A stretch of DNA of 64,000 bases from Atrichornis clamosus (Eukaryota; Chordata; Aves; Passeriformes; Menuridae), in NCBI GenBank assembly GCA_013400975.1, contig WBMZ01005506.1, positions 1 through 64,000 on the forward strand, written 5' to 3'. The notes below the pieces were generated by a model. That model saw only the letters and a list, made by a program, of their open reading frames with translations. It did not search any database and was not told the origin of the DNA. The stretch's first letter is position 1, and the number at the start of each line of letters is the position of its first letter. Shown here piece by piece: positions 22,524-35,010 of the stretch. Both the position numbers and the translations under genes were made by a program.

Positions 22524-25252
22524 CTGAAAGAAATGGGAGCAAAATACAAATGAGGCAGTAAAAATAAATGACACATTACATTCACTAGCCAAGCAAGATG
22601 TTGCAGTCTACATAAAGGCTAAGATGCTGACTTCACAGGACACTGTGAGCAGAGCTTCTGTAGGCAGAAGCAATTTACAATTATTGGTACATTAATGACA
22701 GTATGTGATAAGTGAATTACTGGGACGTTGGTAAATGCTATTCCCATTAAAAGTCAATCTATTGTTGGCAGTAAACCCATAGTTTTCAGAGATGCCTACA
22801 TATTGAGCCATTAAAAAAATGTCAGTCTGAACTATCATCTGGCAAAGAGTCTCAACTGAGGAGTGAAACCTTATTTTAGTAGGTGCTGTAGAGTAGATCT
22901 TTTTTAAGTCACTGGAAAACCATACATATGTAAGCTACTGGAAAACACCTTACTATTAATTTCCTGCAAAAAGGCAGAGGAAGTAGGTTAATGATATTTG
23001 AGTTACAGGTTCAAGCTCTCAACATGTGCAGCAAATTTTGAAAAATGAAGAAGTGTCCTGGCAAGAGGGTTTAGGGCATTTTATATTTCAGGTGTCGAAG
23101 AGATATTACTAGAATCTGTCCAAGACCTAACTGCTCTGTCATAGAGTATGTTTGCCTTTCAGGTGTTCTCCCCGTGGTGTTTGTTACTTGTATCCAGGTC
23201 TGTTACTTGTATAAATGGATCTAGGCTTCCATATGGTTTAGGTGACCTGGTGGTGGTTGCTGGAGGCAGTATTTCTGAAAGAGAGCCTAGGAAGGGGTCT
23301 TCTCTAGAAGGTATTGAGCTAGCAAAATGTGGGGGAAATGAGGAAATAACTGTGAATAGGAGTGGCTGACATTTGCTCCTCACATAAAGCTGAAGAACTT
23401 GGCATGTAATCCTAAATTTTTTGTAGTTTTAGACAATTGTGTGTGTGGAGGGTGACTGTACTTCTTCTCAAGGGGTCTGGTCAAGGAAGTCTGATTAGCC
23501 AAGTAGACCACTTAGTTTTTGAAGATTGTAGTTGAACAAGGATTGTAACACAGGCTGACCCTTGGAAAGCATTCTCTGATCAATGATGGATCAAAGTGTG
23601 TTCTGTTTGACTTCTTGCTTATGCAAGCACCTGCCAGCAAAGACTCGTCTCAGCAATTTGACTGGTAGGCTAAGACTCTCTGAAATGTGAAGGGTTCCCA
23701 GGAGATGTGAATAGGGACACTAAGATACATACCTCCCAGAAAAGGGATTTCTGACTGGGGAAAGACCCGTGGCACATGTAGAACAACAGGAAAAAAGACA
23801 TTGATGAGTCAGCTGAGAGGTTCCATTTATTTTATTCTGTCTATTTTGCTCTTACTCATCAAGGTCCATAGGTAAACATGATAGGTAACAGCGTTAGCCT
23901 TGTTTATTCTGAATTTTAAGTAGCTATGGACTGTGATAATAACCCTGTTTCCTTAGTGATTATTTCATATTTTCATGTTTTCTTATTAGGTAGCTCTTGG
24001 GACACATGACATTTTTGGGTTAATACCCCTTCTGGTTCTCAAAATGTTCTGAACTAAGATCAGACCTGACTGAAGGGGAGTTGTTAAAGCGGTAGTGTGG
24101 TACAGTAAGGCACTGTTTCCTTGGAAGCCTCCTGGGAGCATAAATGTTTCTGAGATACTCCTAGGCCCAGGTGAAGGGACAGCAGTATTTGTGTGACTGC
24201 AGTCCTGAGGTGAAGTGCAAATGCGCTGCATTCCCTAGGGATGGGTGCCGTGCCTGCGCTGACAGACTGCAAAAAGAGGCTCCGGCACTGCTTGAGTCTC
24301 AAAGTCTTAAAATGAAACTGATTGGACCTAAAGGCTTCCTCCTGCACTGCATTTGGAAAACATACCCTCAGTGAAGAGCACATTCATTCAGGGTTTTAGC
24401 AAGCTCCTTGGGGGGCCTTTTCTTCCTGGAATAATTTCCATCTTCTTGGATTATTCTTCAATCACACTTTCTGCAATAGCCTCATGTTTCTCATTGACAT
24501 GTTGACATAATTGTAGTAAGCTATCATGTAAAGAGGTACTGCACACAGATTGAAAGCATTGGATGTCTTGTGATTCTTCAAGAATCTCGTAGGAATTTTA
24601 ATGAATACCATTGTTACTTGTTCCATCAAGGGCTTTTGAGGGTTTTTTTGTAAGAAAAAGATGAACTGCAAAATGTTTTAAAATGTTTATTGTAAAGTGC
24701 TGAAAGTGGAGCCATAAAATAAGATCAGTATGCTTCTCTTTACCACACAGGTTCAAAAGAGAAAAGGTAGTTTGAAATGCAATTTCAGTTTTCTTAACTT
24801 GGGATTCTTATTCTAAACTCATGTTAGAATAAACTGAATTTTCCTGCACTATGTGCAAAGGAACTACTATATTTTTACTGGTATCCCAATTAACATTTTT
24901 AGTGTTCATATTACAGAGAAACCAGATTGCCCACCACATATTTGTAACGTAAAAATATTGGAAGTTGTAATAAGTCTTTCATACCTAAAGCTTTGTGTTT
25001 CATCCCAAGTAATAAAGTAGATTAAATTAAATTTTGATTTGTGTTTTTTGAATGGCACATCATTCAAATGAAGAAAGAAATGTGTTCTGTATTTGAGAGG
25101 TGGTGTTATGTGTTTTAAGCAATAAGATGACAACCTTGAACTTAAAATAATGAGAAATTGAATAGGAAGATAAATAATTCTTCTTACATATAATATACAT
25201 GAACATATATAAAATTTAGAAATATTTTATTTGTACATGTATATGTGCACAT

Positions 25253-25265
25253 ACACACACACACA
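25253..25265. repeat. Short (CA)n microsatellite
   Basis: About six and a half CA units directly after a TATGTGCAC-rich tract. Short and unremarkable. Confidence 0.85.
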
Positions 25266-25793
25266 AATTCTTTATACATGACTAGGCTTCAAAGACATAC
25301 TTCAGTTTGACAATTGAGCAAATCATAATTTGCATATTGATGAGTAGTCATTAATATTTAACCTTCTAGGATGAGTTTTTAAGTTCATATGGCCCAAGAA
25401 GACTTTTCTCACTCCTTTTCCTTCAGTAGAAGCTTTAATTCTGCCATCTGACTTTTAAATAGGAAACTACTTAAAGTTATTTTTTCTTTTTAAAATTTCA
25501 AATTTAAAGTACAAGTCTCTGAAGGTGCATATATGTTGCTCCAGTGGTGCACAACTGGATCTAATTCCCAATCCTCATCTGCTTGCAAGATGCAGCATGT
25601 TTGGAAGTTGTCATCTGGAACGTGCTTGTTTCTCGTTAGGATGAGCTGGTCTGAAGTGCGTGTATGGTTTCAACCCAGTACTCCTTGCCCACACGGAGGT
25701 CTCCAAAGGTACTCTTGTGATCTCTCCAGCCCTTACACCTCTCCCAACTTCACATAACCACTGTGCCCTTACCTGTGCACTGTTTTAAAGGCT

Positions 25794-25819
25794 GCTTTTG
25801 ATGGAAAGCCATCAAAAGC
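25794..25819. repeat. Perfect 11-bp inverted repeat with 4-nt loop
   Basis: GCTTTTGATGG at 25794-25804 is followed by AAAG and then its exact reverse complement CCATCAAAAGC at 25809-25819. It could form a hairpin in DNA or RNA. The stem is too short for a microRNA precursor, and no T-run terminator is relevant in a vertebrate. Confidence 0.85.
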
Positions 25820-28800
25820 CTCTGCTTTCAGACTTCCCCTAGTAGCGGACCTTAAAGCAGTAAGTGGCCAGGCTAAAGTCCAGAGAGCACTAGAGAACAT
25901 GTCATGCACATGGTGGCTTTAGCTGCCCTAACCTCAAATTCTGGTCCAGGTCCAGGAGGATGCTTTTAACTACTGGTTCATATCTAGCATAAAACCCATG
26001 GTAGCAGTTGTGTGAGGAGAGCAATCGATAGGTGTTCTGGGTGACTGCTATGGAGAGGATTGGATTGAAACCTAAAAAGTAACATTTTGCTGTTTATTGT
26101 TTTCTCTCTTTTTTTAAGGCCTTTTTCATTATTAAAAATAGTTTCACAGAAATAAAATGCGTTCTAGCAAACTGTGGAAGATGTTCAACATCTGTACATG
26201 CTTTCGCTCACTCTTTTCACTTTTCCATAGAGGCCAGAATATGTCAACTGTACTTATGGCCCACAGCAGTAGCCTGGCATGATCACTCTCCTGGCCCAGG
26301 TTGGTAGAGGTCATTAGTCCAGCTGTGAGCTGTGTGGCGCTAAGCCAGAGCCAGTACCATGAGCAAGGATGCAAGGGCTGGCCACTTGCCTTTCCTCTCT
26401 TTCTGTGCCGAAAAAAGTATCCAGAAGCTGTGGATAGTGCATCTGGGATAGTGCACTGAATAAAGCAACTGTGCCAGCACTGAGGGTATCTGTGTTGATG
26501 ACACAAGTATGTATGTTCCTTCATTAAATAATTGGTGCTGGAGCCATTATTCCGATTTTTATGGCCAATATTGTGTGCCTTCAGCCAGCAGGAGGCAGAT
26601 GCTATCACCTGCAGCACAGTTTGAAGGGAATGCTTGGCGTTCCTCTCCAGTGGTACGGAGACAGTGCCAACCTACACACTCCCAGGTGGTGTAAGCACAC
26701 TTTCTAGGTTTGGTCACAGTGCCAGGGCATGGTATTTGGATAACAATGATCTGCCTAATGGCAAGGTGGTAAGTGCTGTACACGAGGAGCATAACTTACA
26801 GCTTTGTCAAGGATACCGTATCATGAAACCCTGTAATGAGGGTCAAGCAGAGAAGCAGAACGTTCTAGATGACTGCACACACTTGTTTGAATGGAGCACA
26901 TCCAGTTGATTTCAAAGACAATTAAAACTTCTCTTCAGTTGCCATCAGCAGATATGTTCCTGGTCTACACATATGTGGAGGGTTTCATGAAAGGCTGTAA
27001 TTTTAACTCCAGATAATTGTGTTGGTTTCTTCAGTGTTTCACCAAACCATACTTGAGTAATGATAATAGTGGTTAAACTACTAGCTTTCTATGATCTCCT
27101 TACATATTTTCCTCATGTTCTACCTTTTCTGTACTATGTCTTCTGATAGTTTTTTCTAGGTTAGCTCATCAAATTACCCTGTTAGTACAGAAAATGAGGA
27201 AGTGCTTATGTAAACAATGTGTAACATAAGCAAGTATTTGACTTTTTCTAGTGAAAAGATAAGGTGTAAGAGAGAAGAGGCACAGAGTGGATGCCTTGGT
27301 CCCAGAATGGAAGCTGAAAAGCCTATGTAACACACCCTGTGCAAAACCCCAGTAGTGCCTGGGACTCAAAACCTCACACTGAGCAGGGCAGTGTCTAGAG
27401 CTAGACAGCAAGAAACCCTAAGAAGAATGGAGTCAAAACACTTGTCCATCTCCAGATACCAGAAAATGAAGCAAATGCTGCAGGGAAGTGTCTTTATTCT
27501 CTCTGACTGCAAAACATATTCCTGAACATATGACACTGTAAGTATTCTTCTGAAGAACCAAAGCTCATTCAAGTGCATAACAGATGTGCAACCCAATGCC
27601 TTCTTTAAAACAGTTTAGATGCTGATACCCACCCATGAAACCAGAGACTTGGGCCCAAGTCATCCTTTGCCTTGAGGGAACTCTGTTGCATCCCACGTCA
27701 CACAGGATGGTCCTCACGCTGCCTGGGGCTGCAGAAGGCTGGATGAACAAATATTTTGTTCCTCCTTGTTACTTTTCTGTTTTCAAAAGTCGATGTAGAA
27801 AGTGGTGCTCTCCCAAGGTTGAGGTTCTTTCCTGGAATGGTGAGTTTGAACATTCCCAGGATGCAGAGCACCTAGACCATTCTCTTGCTGAGCAGAGTCT
27901 GTATTTCATTCTGTACCAGAAGTGAACAATGTTGCCTATTCTTATATGTCAAGGCAGTCTTATGACTTATATTACTTAGCAGTCAAGTTTTAAGAGAAAA
28001 CACAATTTTCACAATTATTTTAGACTGTAAAAACAATTCTCAACTAAGTGAGTAAGTAAAAAATGCAAGTGTGTGCCTCAAAGACAAGAGAAGGACAAGA
28101 TTTTAGGCACTTTGTTTCTGTGTTTTGTTCTAGTTGAACTAGGTGTACTTCACACAATGTGCTGACTTCTGTGACTCCTTTTTTAAGCTGATTATCTTTC
28201 CTAGATATTATACAGGAACCTGGATTTTTAACTTATATTTGTGATCAGCATTTTCACACCTGGGTGCCTCAGTAGCTAAAGTGTGGAGCAAAAACAGGAC
28301 TGAGGAGAAGGCACATTTCCTGTGGGGTGGGTCATCACTGACAACAAATGTAGCCTCATTATCTTTTTCTTACCACATCTCCCGTGGAGAAAACCTAGAG
28401 TGAGATTTGCCATAGGGTATTTCAGTATGTCTCTTATTTATTCACACTGGGACTGTAAGAAAAAAAAAGAATAAAGCAAAATTCCTCACTTTGTCCCTTG
28501 GCATCACTGCTCTGATGTTGTCTTTATTCTACAACTGTCATGTGGCTTCCACTGGGACTGACCACAGCAAAGAATAGAAGAGAGAAATGGGTTTTTTTTT
28601 ATAAATGAAAAACATCTGCTTAATCCTGTCAACAGATCTGTCATGTGAAAGCTCCATTTTTTTTCCCCAGTTGCTGCCTCTACAGGCTCTGCCTCTCTCA
28701 CAAAAATGTTCCAGCTCTGGGCATCAAGCGGCAAATTTTGTGTGGTAGCCATAGGCTCCCTGACAAGTTAGACCAGAATAAATTTTCAGTGATTCTGGCT

Positions 28801-29102
28801 TAATACAGTGAAATAGCTGATATTTTTGATAGAATAAAGCAAAGCTGAAAGTACGATCAGGCATCATGGTCTTGTCACTTCTTGTCTTGGAAAGCAGAAC
28901 GGCCTCTTGTTGACCAGGAAAGCAGGTTCTGATAGGCTCTGGACCAGGTTTAGGAAAGAGCTGCCAGCTCTAGAGGAGATTGAAAAAAACATAGCCAAAT
29001 TAGTTATCAGAGAAACAAGATCTTGGGATTCACCATGATATCCTCTGAACTCCAGATCTCTTAAATCATTGAGATAAGCTAGTAACAGCTGCAGTAACTC
29101 AC

Positions 29103-29833
29103 TGTGGTGGGCTGACCTGACTGGATGTCAGGTGCCCACTAAAGGTCCTCTGTCATTCCCCTCCTAGCGGGGCAGGGGGGAGAAAATAAAACAACAGGCT
29201 CCTGGGTCAAGACAAAGGCAGGGAGAGACCACCCTGCAATTACTGCCGTGAGAAAAACAGGCATAACTTGGGGAAATTACTGATTTCCAATCAAATTGGA
29301 GTTAGTTAATGAGAAATAAACCAAGTTCTGCCAGCAAACCTACTCCTGCTTGGACTCCTCTCTCTACAGAGCCACAGGTCCTGCCTAGCATGACGCCTGC
29401 TCTAGCATGGGCTTCCCATGGGGTCACAGTCTTCTTCAGGCATCCACCTGCTCCTGGGTGGGGTCCTCCAAGGGCTGTTGGTGGATTTTGGCTCCCCCGT
29501 GGGCCTGCATGGGCTGCAGGGGAATCTCAGCTCTGATGCCTGGAGCACCTCTTCCCCCTGCTTCTTCACTGATCTAGCTGTCTGCAGGGCTGTTCCTCTC
29601 ACATACTCTCCTCTCTCCAGCTGCAGGTGATGTTGTGCAGGTGTTTTTTTCCCCCTTCTAAAATCTTTTATCCCAGAGGTGCTACTACCACAGCTGTCGG
29701 GCTTGGACTCTCATGAGCAGTGATGGGTCTGACCTGGAGCCCGCTGGCATTGGCTCTGTTGGACATGGGGGGAAGCTTCTGGCAGCTTCTCACAGAAATC
29801 TGAAGCGAAGCCTTACCACACAAACCCAATACA
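29103..29833 (-). mobile_element. Endogenous retrovirus LTR, internally deleted, probably solo
   Basis: The left edge TGTGGTGGGCTGACC (the element's CA end on the - strand) and the right edge ACCCAATACA (its TG start) match the two termini of a widespread avian ERV LTR family. Between them the characteristic blocks occur in order: CAGGTGCCCAC, GGGGAAATTACTG, a set of imperfect repeats containing CTGCTCC...TGGGGTC, CCCAGAGGTGCTAC and GGCATTGGCTCTGTTGGACA. Relative to the family as I remember it, several hundred bases of the repeat array are missing, with the junction near 29321. The AATAAA expected near the - strand U5 start is not intact at the corresponding place (about 29285-29300). No coding region or primer-binding site flanks it, and no clear target-site duplication is visible, consistent with an old solo LTR. 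The frames inside it are not genes. Confidence 0.8.
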
Positions 29834-32800
29834 TGCAATTTCAGTGGGTACAAATACTTCATGATTAAGTCCAACAGGAGAGAGTGCCAGGAGATGAATC
29901 ATATCCAGCTCAACACAATCAGAAAAATGTATCTATTAAAAGCACTTTCTGGCCAGCTCAGCCACTAACAGTTAAACTATGAAAGCATTGGCCTGAATGC
30001 TGAATCTAAACAAAGTGCAACAGGTGAAACACATTACTTCATGGGATTATTGTAGTCCTAAATCTAAGGCCGTGGAGCCAAGTCTCCCATTTTTGCTCCC
30101 ATGGTGATTTGCTGCTGAAGAAAAGGAAGAGTTCCAGAACACTGACCGAAGGTAAACCTTCAAGTACACTGTTCACACCAACTACTGAAAACAATGATCT
30201 ACAGCTGTCAAGATAGCAGCATACTTCCTCCATTGCTTGTTTTAATTCAAACTGGTAGAGTCATAGAAATGGCTGAACTTTGAATAAATCACCAGAAGTA
30301 ATACTCTTTCAAGGGTAATCCCAACATTAATATCCCAGGCAGGGCAAGAAATAATTAAAATGTAGTAAATTCCATATAGAGGTTTCCAATATTAATGTGA
30401 AGAACCTTAGTCAATAAAAAAGAACAGTAGCTTTAGTTCATAGAAATGAATATTTAAAAACAATACAATAATGCATTTTTTTCAGTTGCATTTTTCCTTT
30501 GCAATATTGATTCTTCTTGACAATAACGGCATCTTTTTCTTCAACTAATACCTTTAATTTTTATCTGACAAGACCTGAAATGATGACACATCTCACACAT
30601 CCCTCCCCCATCACTGGGCAGCAACATGTAGCTCCACAGATACATCTCAAATGCCTAGATAGCTCTTTTCACAAAAAGTATACTTCTTCAAACCCTTTTA
30701 TTATGGGCCCAGCTCAGCTGCTCCTCTTCATCTTGAAAAGGTTGTATAAGAAAACTGAGACTCCCCACAGGAGATGGCAATCACGGGTACACCTCTGCAG
30801 CTGTCAAATATAGTGGCACTTCAGAGAAATATTTTCCCATCCTCCAAGATTTTGTTTTCTTATTAGCCTTGATTTGTAGCCATCTCTGAGCCTGACCCTA
30901 TTCATGCACAAGTTACTGTGATGTCTTGTTACTGTTTACAGGCATCTACAATACAAACACAAAAGCAGCCCGGAGTGAGCTCTCCAAATTCCTTACAGAT
31001 TGAGGTATTTGGATTCAATAACAGGATTAGTGATTTTAGATTACTAAGGAAGAAGCCAATGAACTACATAATGCTTGATCTGTACTATTAAAAAAAAAAA
31101 GGATGGAGTTACAGATTCTTGGCCATTTCTTGGAATTTTCTATGGCTAGAAAATGGTTATTTTGTAAATAATTGAACTGAATGCAAAGAGATAATGATGC
31201 AAGCTCAACAGCTTTATTAATTTAAAAATAAGTCATGGACTGCCCATGAATAAGGCAATGGCACAGCCAAATGCCAGTGTTGAAGAGTTACAATCAAAGC
31301 CAGGCTTTGACATCTGGCCTCAGAGCTTGCCAAGCTTATTCAATGAGGAATTGCAATGGATGTCTGTGTTAAAAAAGAGAGAGAGCTGAGTAGGGATGCA
31401 AACCACCTTTCCCTCCTATCTCTTCTCCTCCTCCACCCCCATATGTCACAGTCCTAGTGAAAAGAATGACATCCTGCCAAATTAACAGTTCAACTCCATG
31501 TCTGTGACAACATTTTTGGAACACGAAAGCTGTTCTAAAACCTAAGCTTGTATCAAAGTCTAATCTGTGACCTACGAGACAGGATGTGTTTGGAGTAGAG
31601 CTCAGAAAACTGACCTTTTCAAGCCCTACAGAATCGGGCCATCCAAGTTCACTGTGATCATGCTGCTATAGAAATGATGTTTTCCACCACTCTGTTATTG
31701 CTTGGCAGCACATTGTGTCAGCAGGTTGCTGGTGAAGCACGGGGTGCCTGACGATATGGCCATCGTTAATGGCTGATTGAGAACTTCCAGATTTCATCTT
31801 GTGGTTCTCTGGTAACTGAAGTTGTCTCTTTTTTATTTTTTGAAGAATATTCTTAATTATTTCTAAAGGGCTTATGAGTTTTAGCAGATAGCTGCCATTT
31901 AGAGCCTGTATATATTTTGATGCTATGGAAAACGATCTGAATTAAACAGAGATTTTGAAATTAATTATTGAATTTATATAAATCCCCCATACCAGTGGAA
32001 ACTATTATGCAAAATGAAATTTGCTTTCAGTCACTACAATTTGCTTTCCTTTGGACTTCAGAAGCCATTTAAATTAAATTGAATTTAGCCTTGATCCTTT
32101 CTGAATAAGTGTCCATATAAAAGGTTTAATCTGGTTTTGCAGTTATTTAGATTAACTTTACTGAGAAAGATGAGAGAAATTACATGGGAGAAGATAAATA
32201 GAGACTAGAGAAAAGCCCTTTAGAGTATGTAAACTGTATCTTGTTACTCAACCCTTATTTTAGCCTTTCAAAAGAAACTGCTGTTTCAGTGGTCATTTTC
32301 TGTAATTAAACTGTCATGGCAATATTGAAATAATTTGAACATACACCTTAATCATAGTAAAATGTGTACATATGCACTTTTATCTTTGAAATCAGTGGAT
32401 TACACAAAAGTATGAGAGTCAGCCACCTGTGCTAAAGTTCACAAGGTATAGGCCTTGAAGTACAAAGCAGGATATGGCAGAAGGAGAGGCCTAGTAACTC
32501 TGTTGTTTATCCATTTCTAGTCTCATAAGAATGTAAAGAATAACTTATTTATTTTTTCAACTTTCCACAGGGATTCATGCCTCAATTCCCCTACTGTGGA
32601 TATCTGCAGTGTGGGCATACCTCTCTCTCTTCCACAATTTTTTACAAAACACTTTGCAGAAGACAGCTATAATATTGTTCCTTACTTGTGGAGAACTATG
32701 GAAATGACCAAGTGTAAGTGGCCTCTTCTGCCCAATTATCACTGATGATTGAAATGATAAGAAATGATTCTTATGCTCCTGCAGAACATGCAGTGATTCC

Positions 32801-34696
32801 TACCATGCTTCAAACTGCCTGTTGTTTTAAGGGAAGTAAGAGGATAGTGTCGTGGTCTGACATACACTCTTTTTTAATCCCCCCTTTTGAAAGGACTGGA
32901 ACAAAATGCAAAGTGTTTTTATCATAAAACACGTAGGAATTTCATTAGCTACGAGCAGTGCCTGGAGCTGAAGTCAAGTGTATGCTGCCAGTTCAGGCCT
33001 TGACCCTTCCAGTTATGAATCCTTGTTCTCCAAGCTGGTCAATCAGTAACAGACTACTGCAGAAACCCTAAGTGAGGCATTCCAGGTGATATATCTGACA
33101 GACTCAAGTATAGGGTGAAAAATGTGGGTAATGGTTCATGTGTTCACTATCTTTGTTGTACAACGGTGCAAGATTTCAAGTACAATTTTGCATGTGCTCA
33201 GTACCACAGGACTTCTTCCCCCTGAACAATTCACTAAGTTTGTCATTGAGTTGCCATGTAGTGTGTTATTAAGTGTAATTATTCATAAGCTATGTGGGAA
33301 TTCCCCTCTCCAAAAATGCAGTACTACAGCATTTTGACGAGCATTCTATTCTCTCCAACTGAGAAAGGGCCAGATTAAGCTCTCCTAGGAGCATTACTGC
33401 CAGACAGCCTGGCAGTCTAGCCTGACCTCCTGAGTGTAGTTCAACTGTGGCAGTGACGGACACAAAAAGAACTGGACTCAGCGCCAAAAGTAGAGCCATT
33501 TGGTGAAAACAGAAGTGTGGTGAAGGTAGGGCAGAAAGCAAAGAATTACCTATATAACACTACACACAGCTTCAGATTTAAAGCATTTCATTGCATTGCC
33601 AACATCACACTTTTATTCTGTCCAAGTAACCAGTCAGACAGATTTCATGCAGCAGCTGGAGAGCTGTTGTCCCCATATCCAGAATGTTCTTATGTGTCAC
33701 TAGATTTGAAACACCAGGACCCTGTTTGAACTGCTTCCATATATTCCAGAACATGATGGCTGATAATAAAAGCCTGGGGTCAATTTTTTCTGACCTTCCT
33801 CATGGGGATTTGACTCATCAACATTTAGGCTGGGTCTTGAACAGAACATCATTGTGTAAAACAAGATCAAGGCACAGTTGAGAAGTTCCTGAGTGGTGTT
33901 TGTAAAAGTCTCATGATGCCTACTCTCTGCCCAGATTCACTCTCAAAGTCTTTGGGAACAAAAGAGTATTTAAGAACTTCAAATGCAGGCTACACATAAT
34001 CTGGTACAAGAGAGTACTTCTCCTTTGCCTCCCCATGGTGCCAGCTTGCTGAAGTAGCTGAAAGGCCTGAGTTTTAGTGATAAAATGTTCTCAAGTGCCC
34101 AAAGTTATGCTCCAATGAAAGGCTAAATGTTACCACTTAGTCAGACCTGAGCATCCAGCTGTTTATTTCTCCCAGAAAACTCAACAGTTTACTTTCAAAC
34201 ATACAACTGATGAAGGAGGTCCTCCTCTGCACAGTCACAACTGAAGCAGTCTCTCAGGAGACCAGAGCCACCAGCCCTCCCATTCAGCAAGTTTGGCTCT
34301 ACCTTAACTCCAGGAGAGCTCTCTGTGGGTCTGCAAGTCATGGACAAAGACATTGTGCCAGGACCTGTAGGGGCAAAAATGCAAGCTTCATGAGCCAGGA
34401 CAAGAACAGGGATCAGCCCTCCTCCATAATGATGGTACCTTCTGGAGGGCAATGCAGACTTGTTACCAGTTATCCAGCTGTTTTTTCACCTGGATAAAAC
34501 TCAAGTAAGGATCCTGGATATTAATATCAAAGCCTAAGTCTTCTGTTTTGCAGGTAAGTGTCCTGACTACCACATTTTCTGTAGAGCACATGCTCTTTGA
34601 TTTTTCCCAGAGTCTGAAGAGCTTTTTTATGTAGTGTCATCACATCAAGGAGAGGCATGGACACTGACCACATCCAGATTAACTTGCTTATAGACG

Positions 34697-34805
34697 TAAA
34701 AGAAAGTAGCAGAAGGTGTTTGTAACCACTCAAGCTGAAGAAGGAAGTNATAAAAGAAAGTAGCAGAAGGCGTTGTTTGTAACCACTCAAGCTGAAGAAG
34801 GAAGT
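34697..34805. repeat. Imperfect tandem duplication of about 52 bp, with an undetermined base
   Basis: Copy 1 is 34697-34748 and copy 2 is 34751-34805. They are near-identical; copy 2 has a 3-bp insertion (GTT) and one C/T change. The two are separated by N and A at 34749-34750. The N is the only ambiguous base in the window and sits exactly at the junction, so copy number may be misassembled or polymorphic. No coding significance: the - strand frame is merely repeated. Confidence 0.92.
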
Positions 34806-34940
34806 GGCCTTGGTTTCCTACTTTCTTCACTGGAACTTTCAACTCTGCTTACTGCAAAGAAGGGGCTGTCTGTATCCTTGCAAAAACTGACTGTAGGTTT
34901 CTGTCTAGTGAGCAGGACACTGTGCTGAGTATCCAGCACC

Positions 34941-35010
34941 GTGCATGCATACGTACATATGTATCTATGTATGTATATGTGTATGGATATGAAAATATAT
35001 ATGAAGATGC
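34941..35010. repeat. Imperfect (ATGT)n/(TATG)n simple repeat
   Basis: Purine-pyrimidine alternating stretch of GCATGCATACGTACATATG type followed by decayed GTAT units. Degenerate and probably old. Confidence 0.8.

Larger units (their letters stand above)
22524..29102. other. Mostly gene-free stretch with weak coding-like patches
   Basis: About 24440-24671 on - has coding-like segments in two different frames (see findings), and 26144-26909 has overlapping frames of up to 157 codons on - and 91 on + with no recognisable domain. 24171-24374 (+) has a short Cys-rich frame. 25253-25265 is a short (CA)n. 25794-25819 can form a perfect 11-bp hairpin. 28504-28752 on - has an 82-codon frame from an ATG, unidentified. 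None has adequate splice or homology support, and no interspersed repeat is recognised. Confidence 0.45.

Noticed and set aside
25794..25819. Hairpin as a microRNA precursor
   Set aside because: An 11-bp stem with a 4-nt loop is too short; no extended pairing on either side.
28504..28752. 82-codon - strand frame starting from an ATG in acceptable context
   Set aside because: No recognised family, no donor of good quality, no promoter signal; likely chance.
29309..29630. Frames of 66-75 codons on both strands with Pro/Trp/Gly-rich translations
   Set aside because: They fall in the G+C-rich repeat array of an LTR, not a gene.
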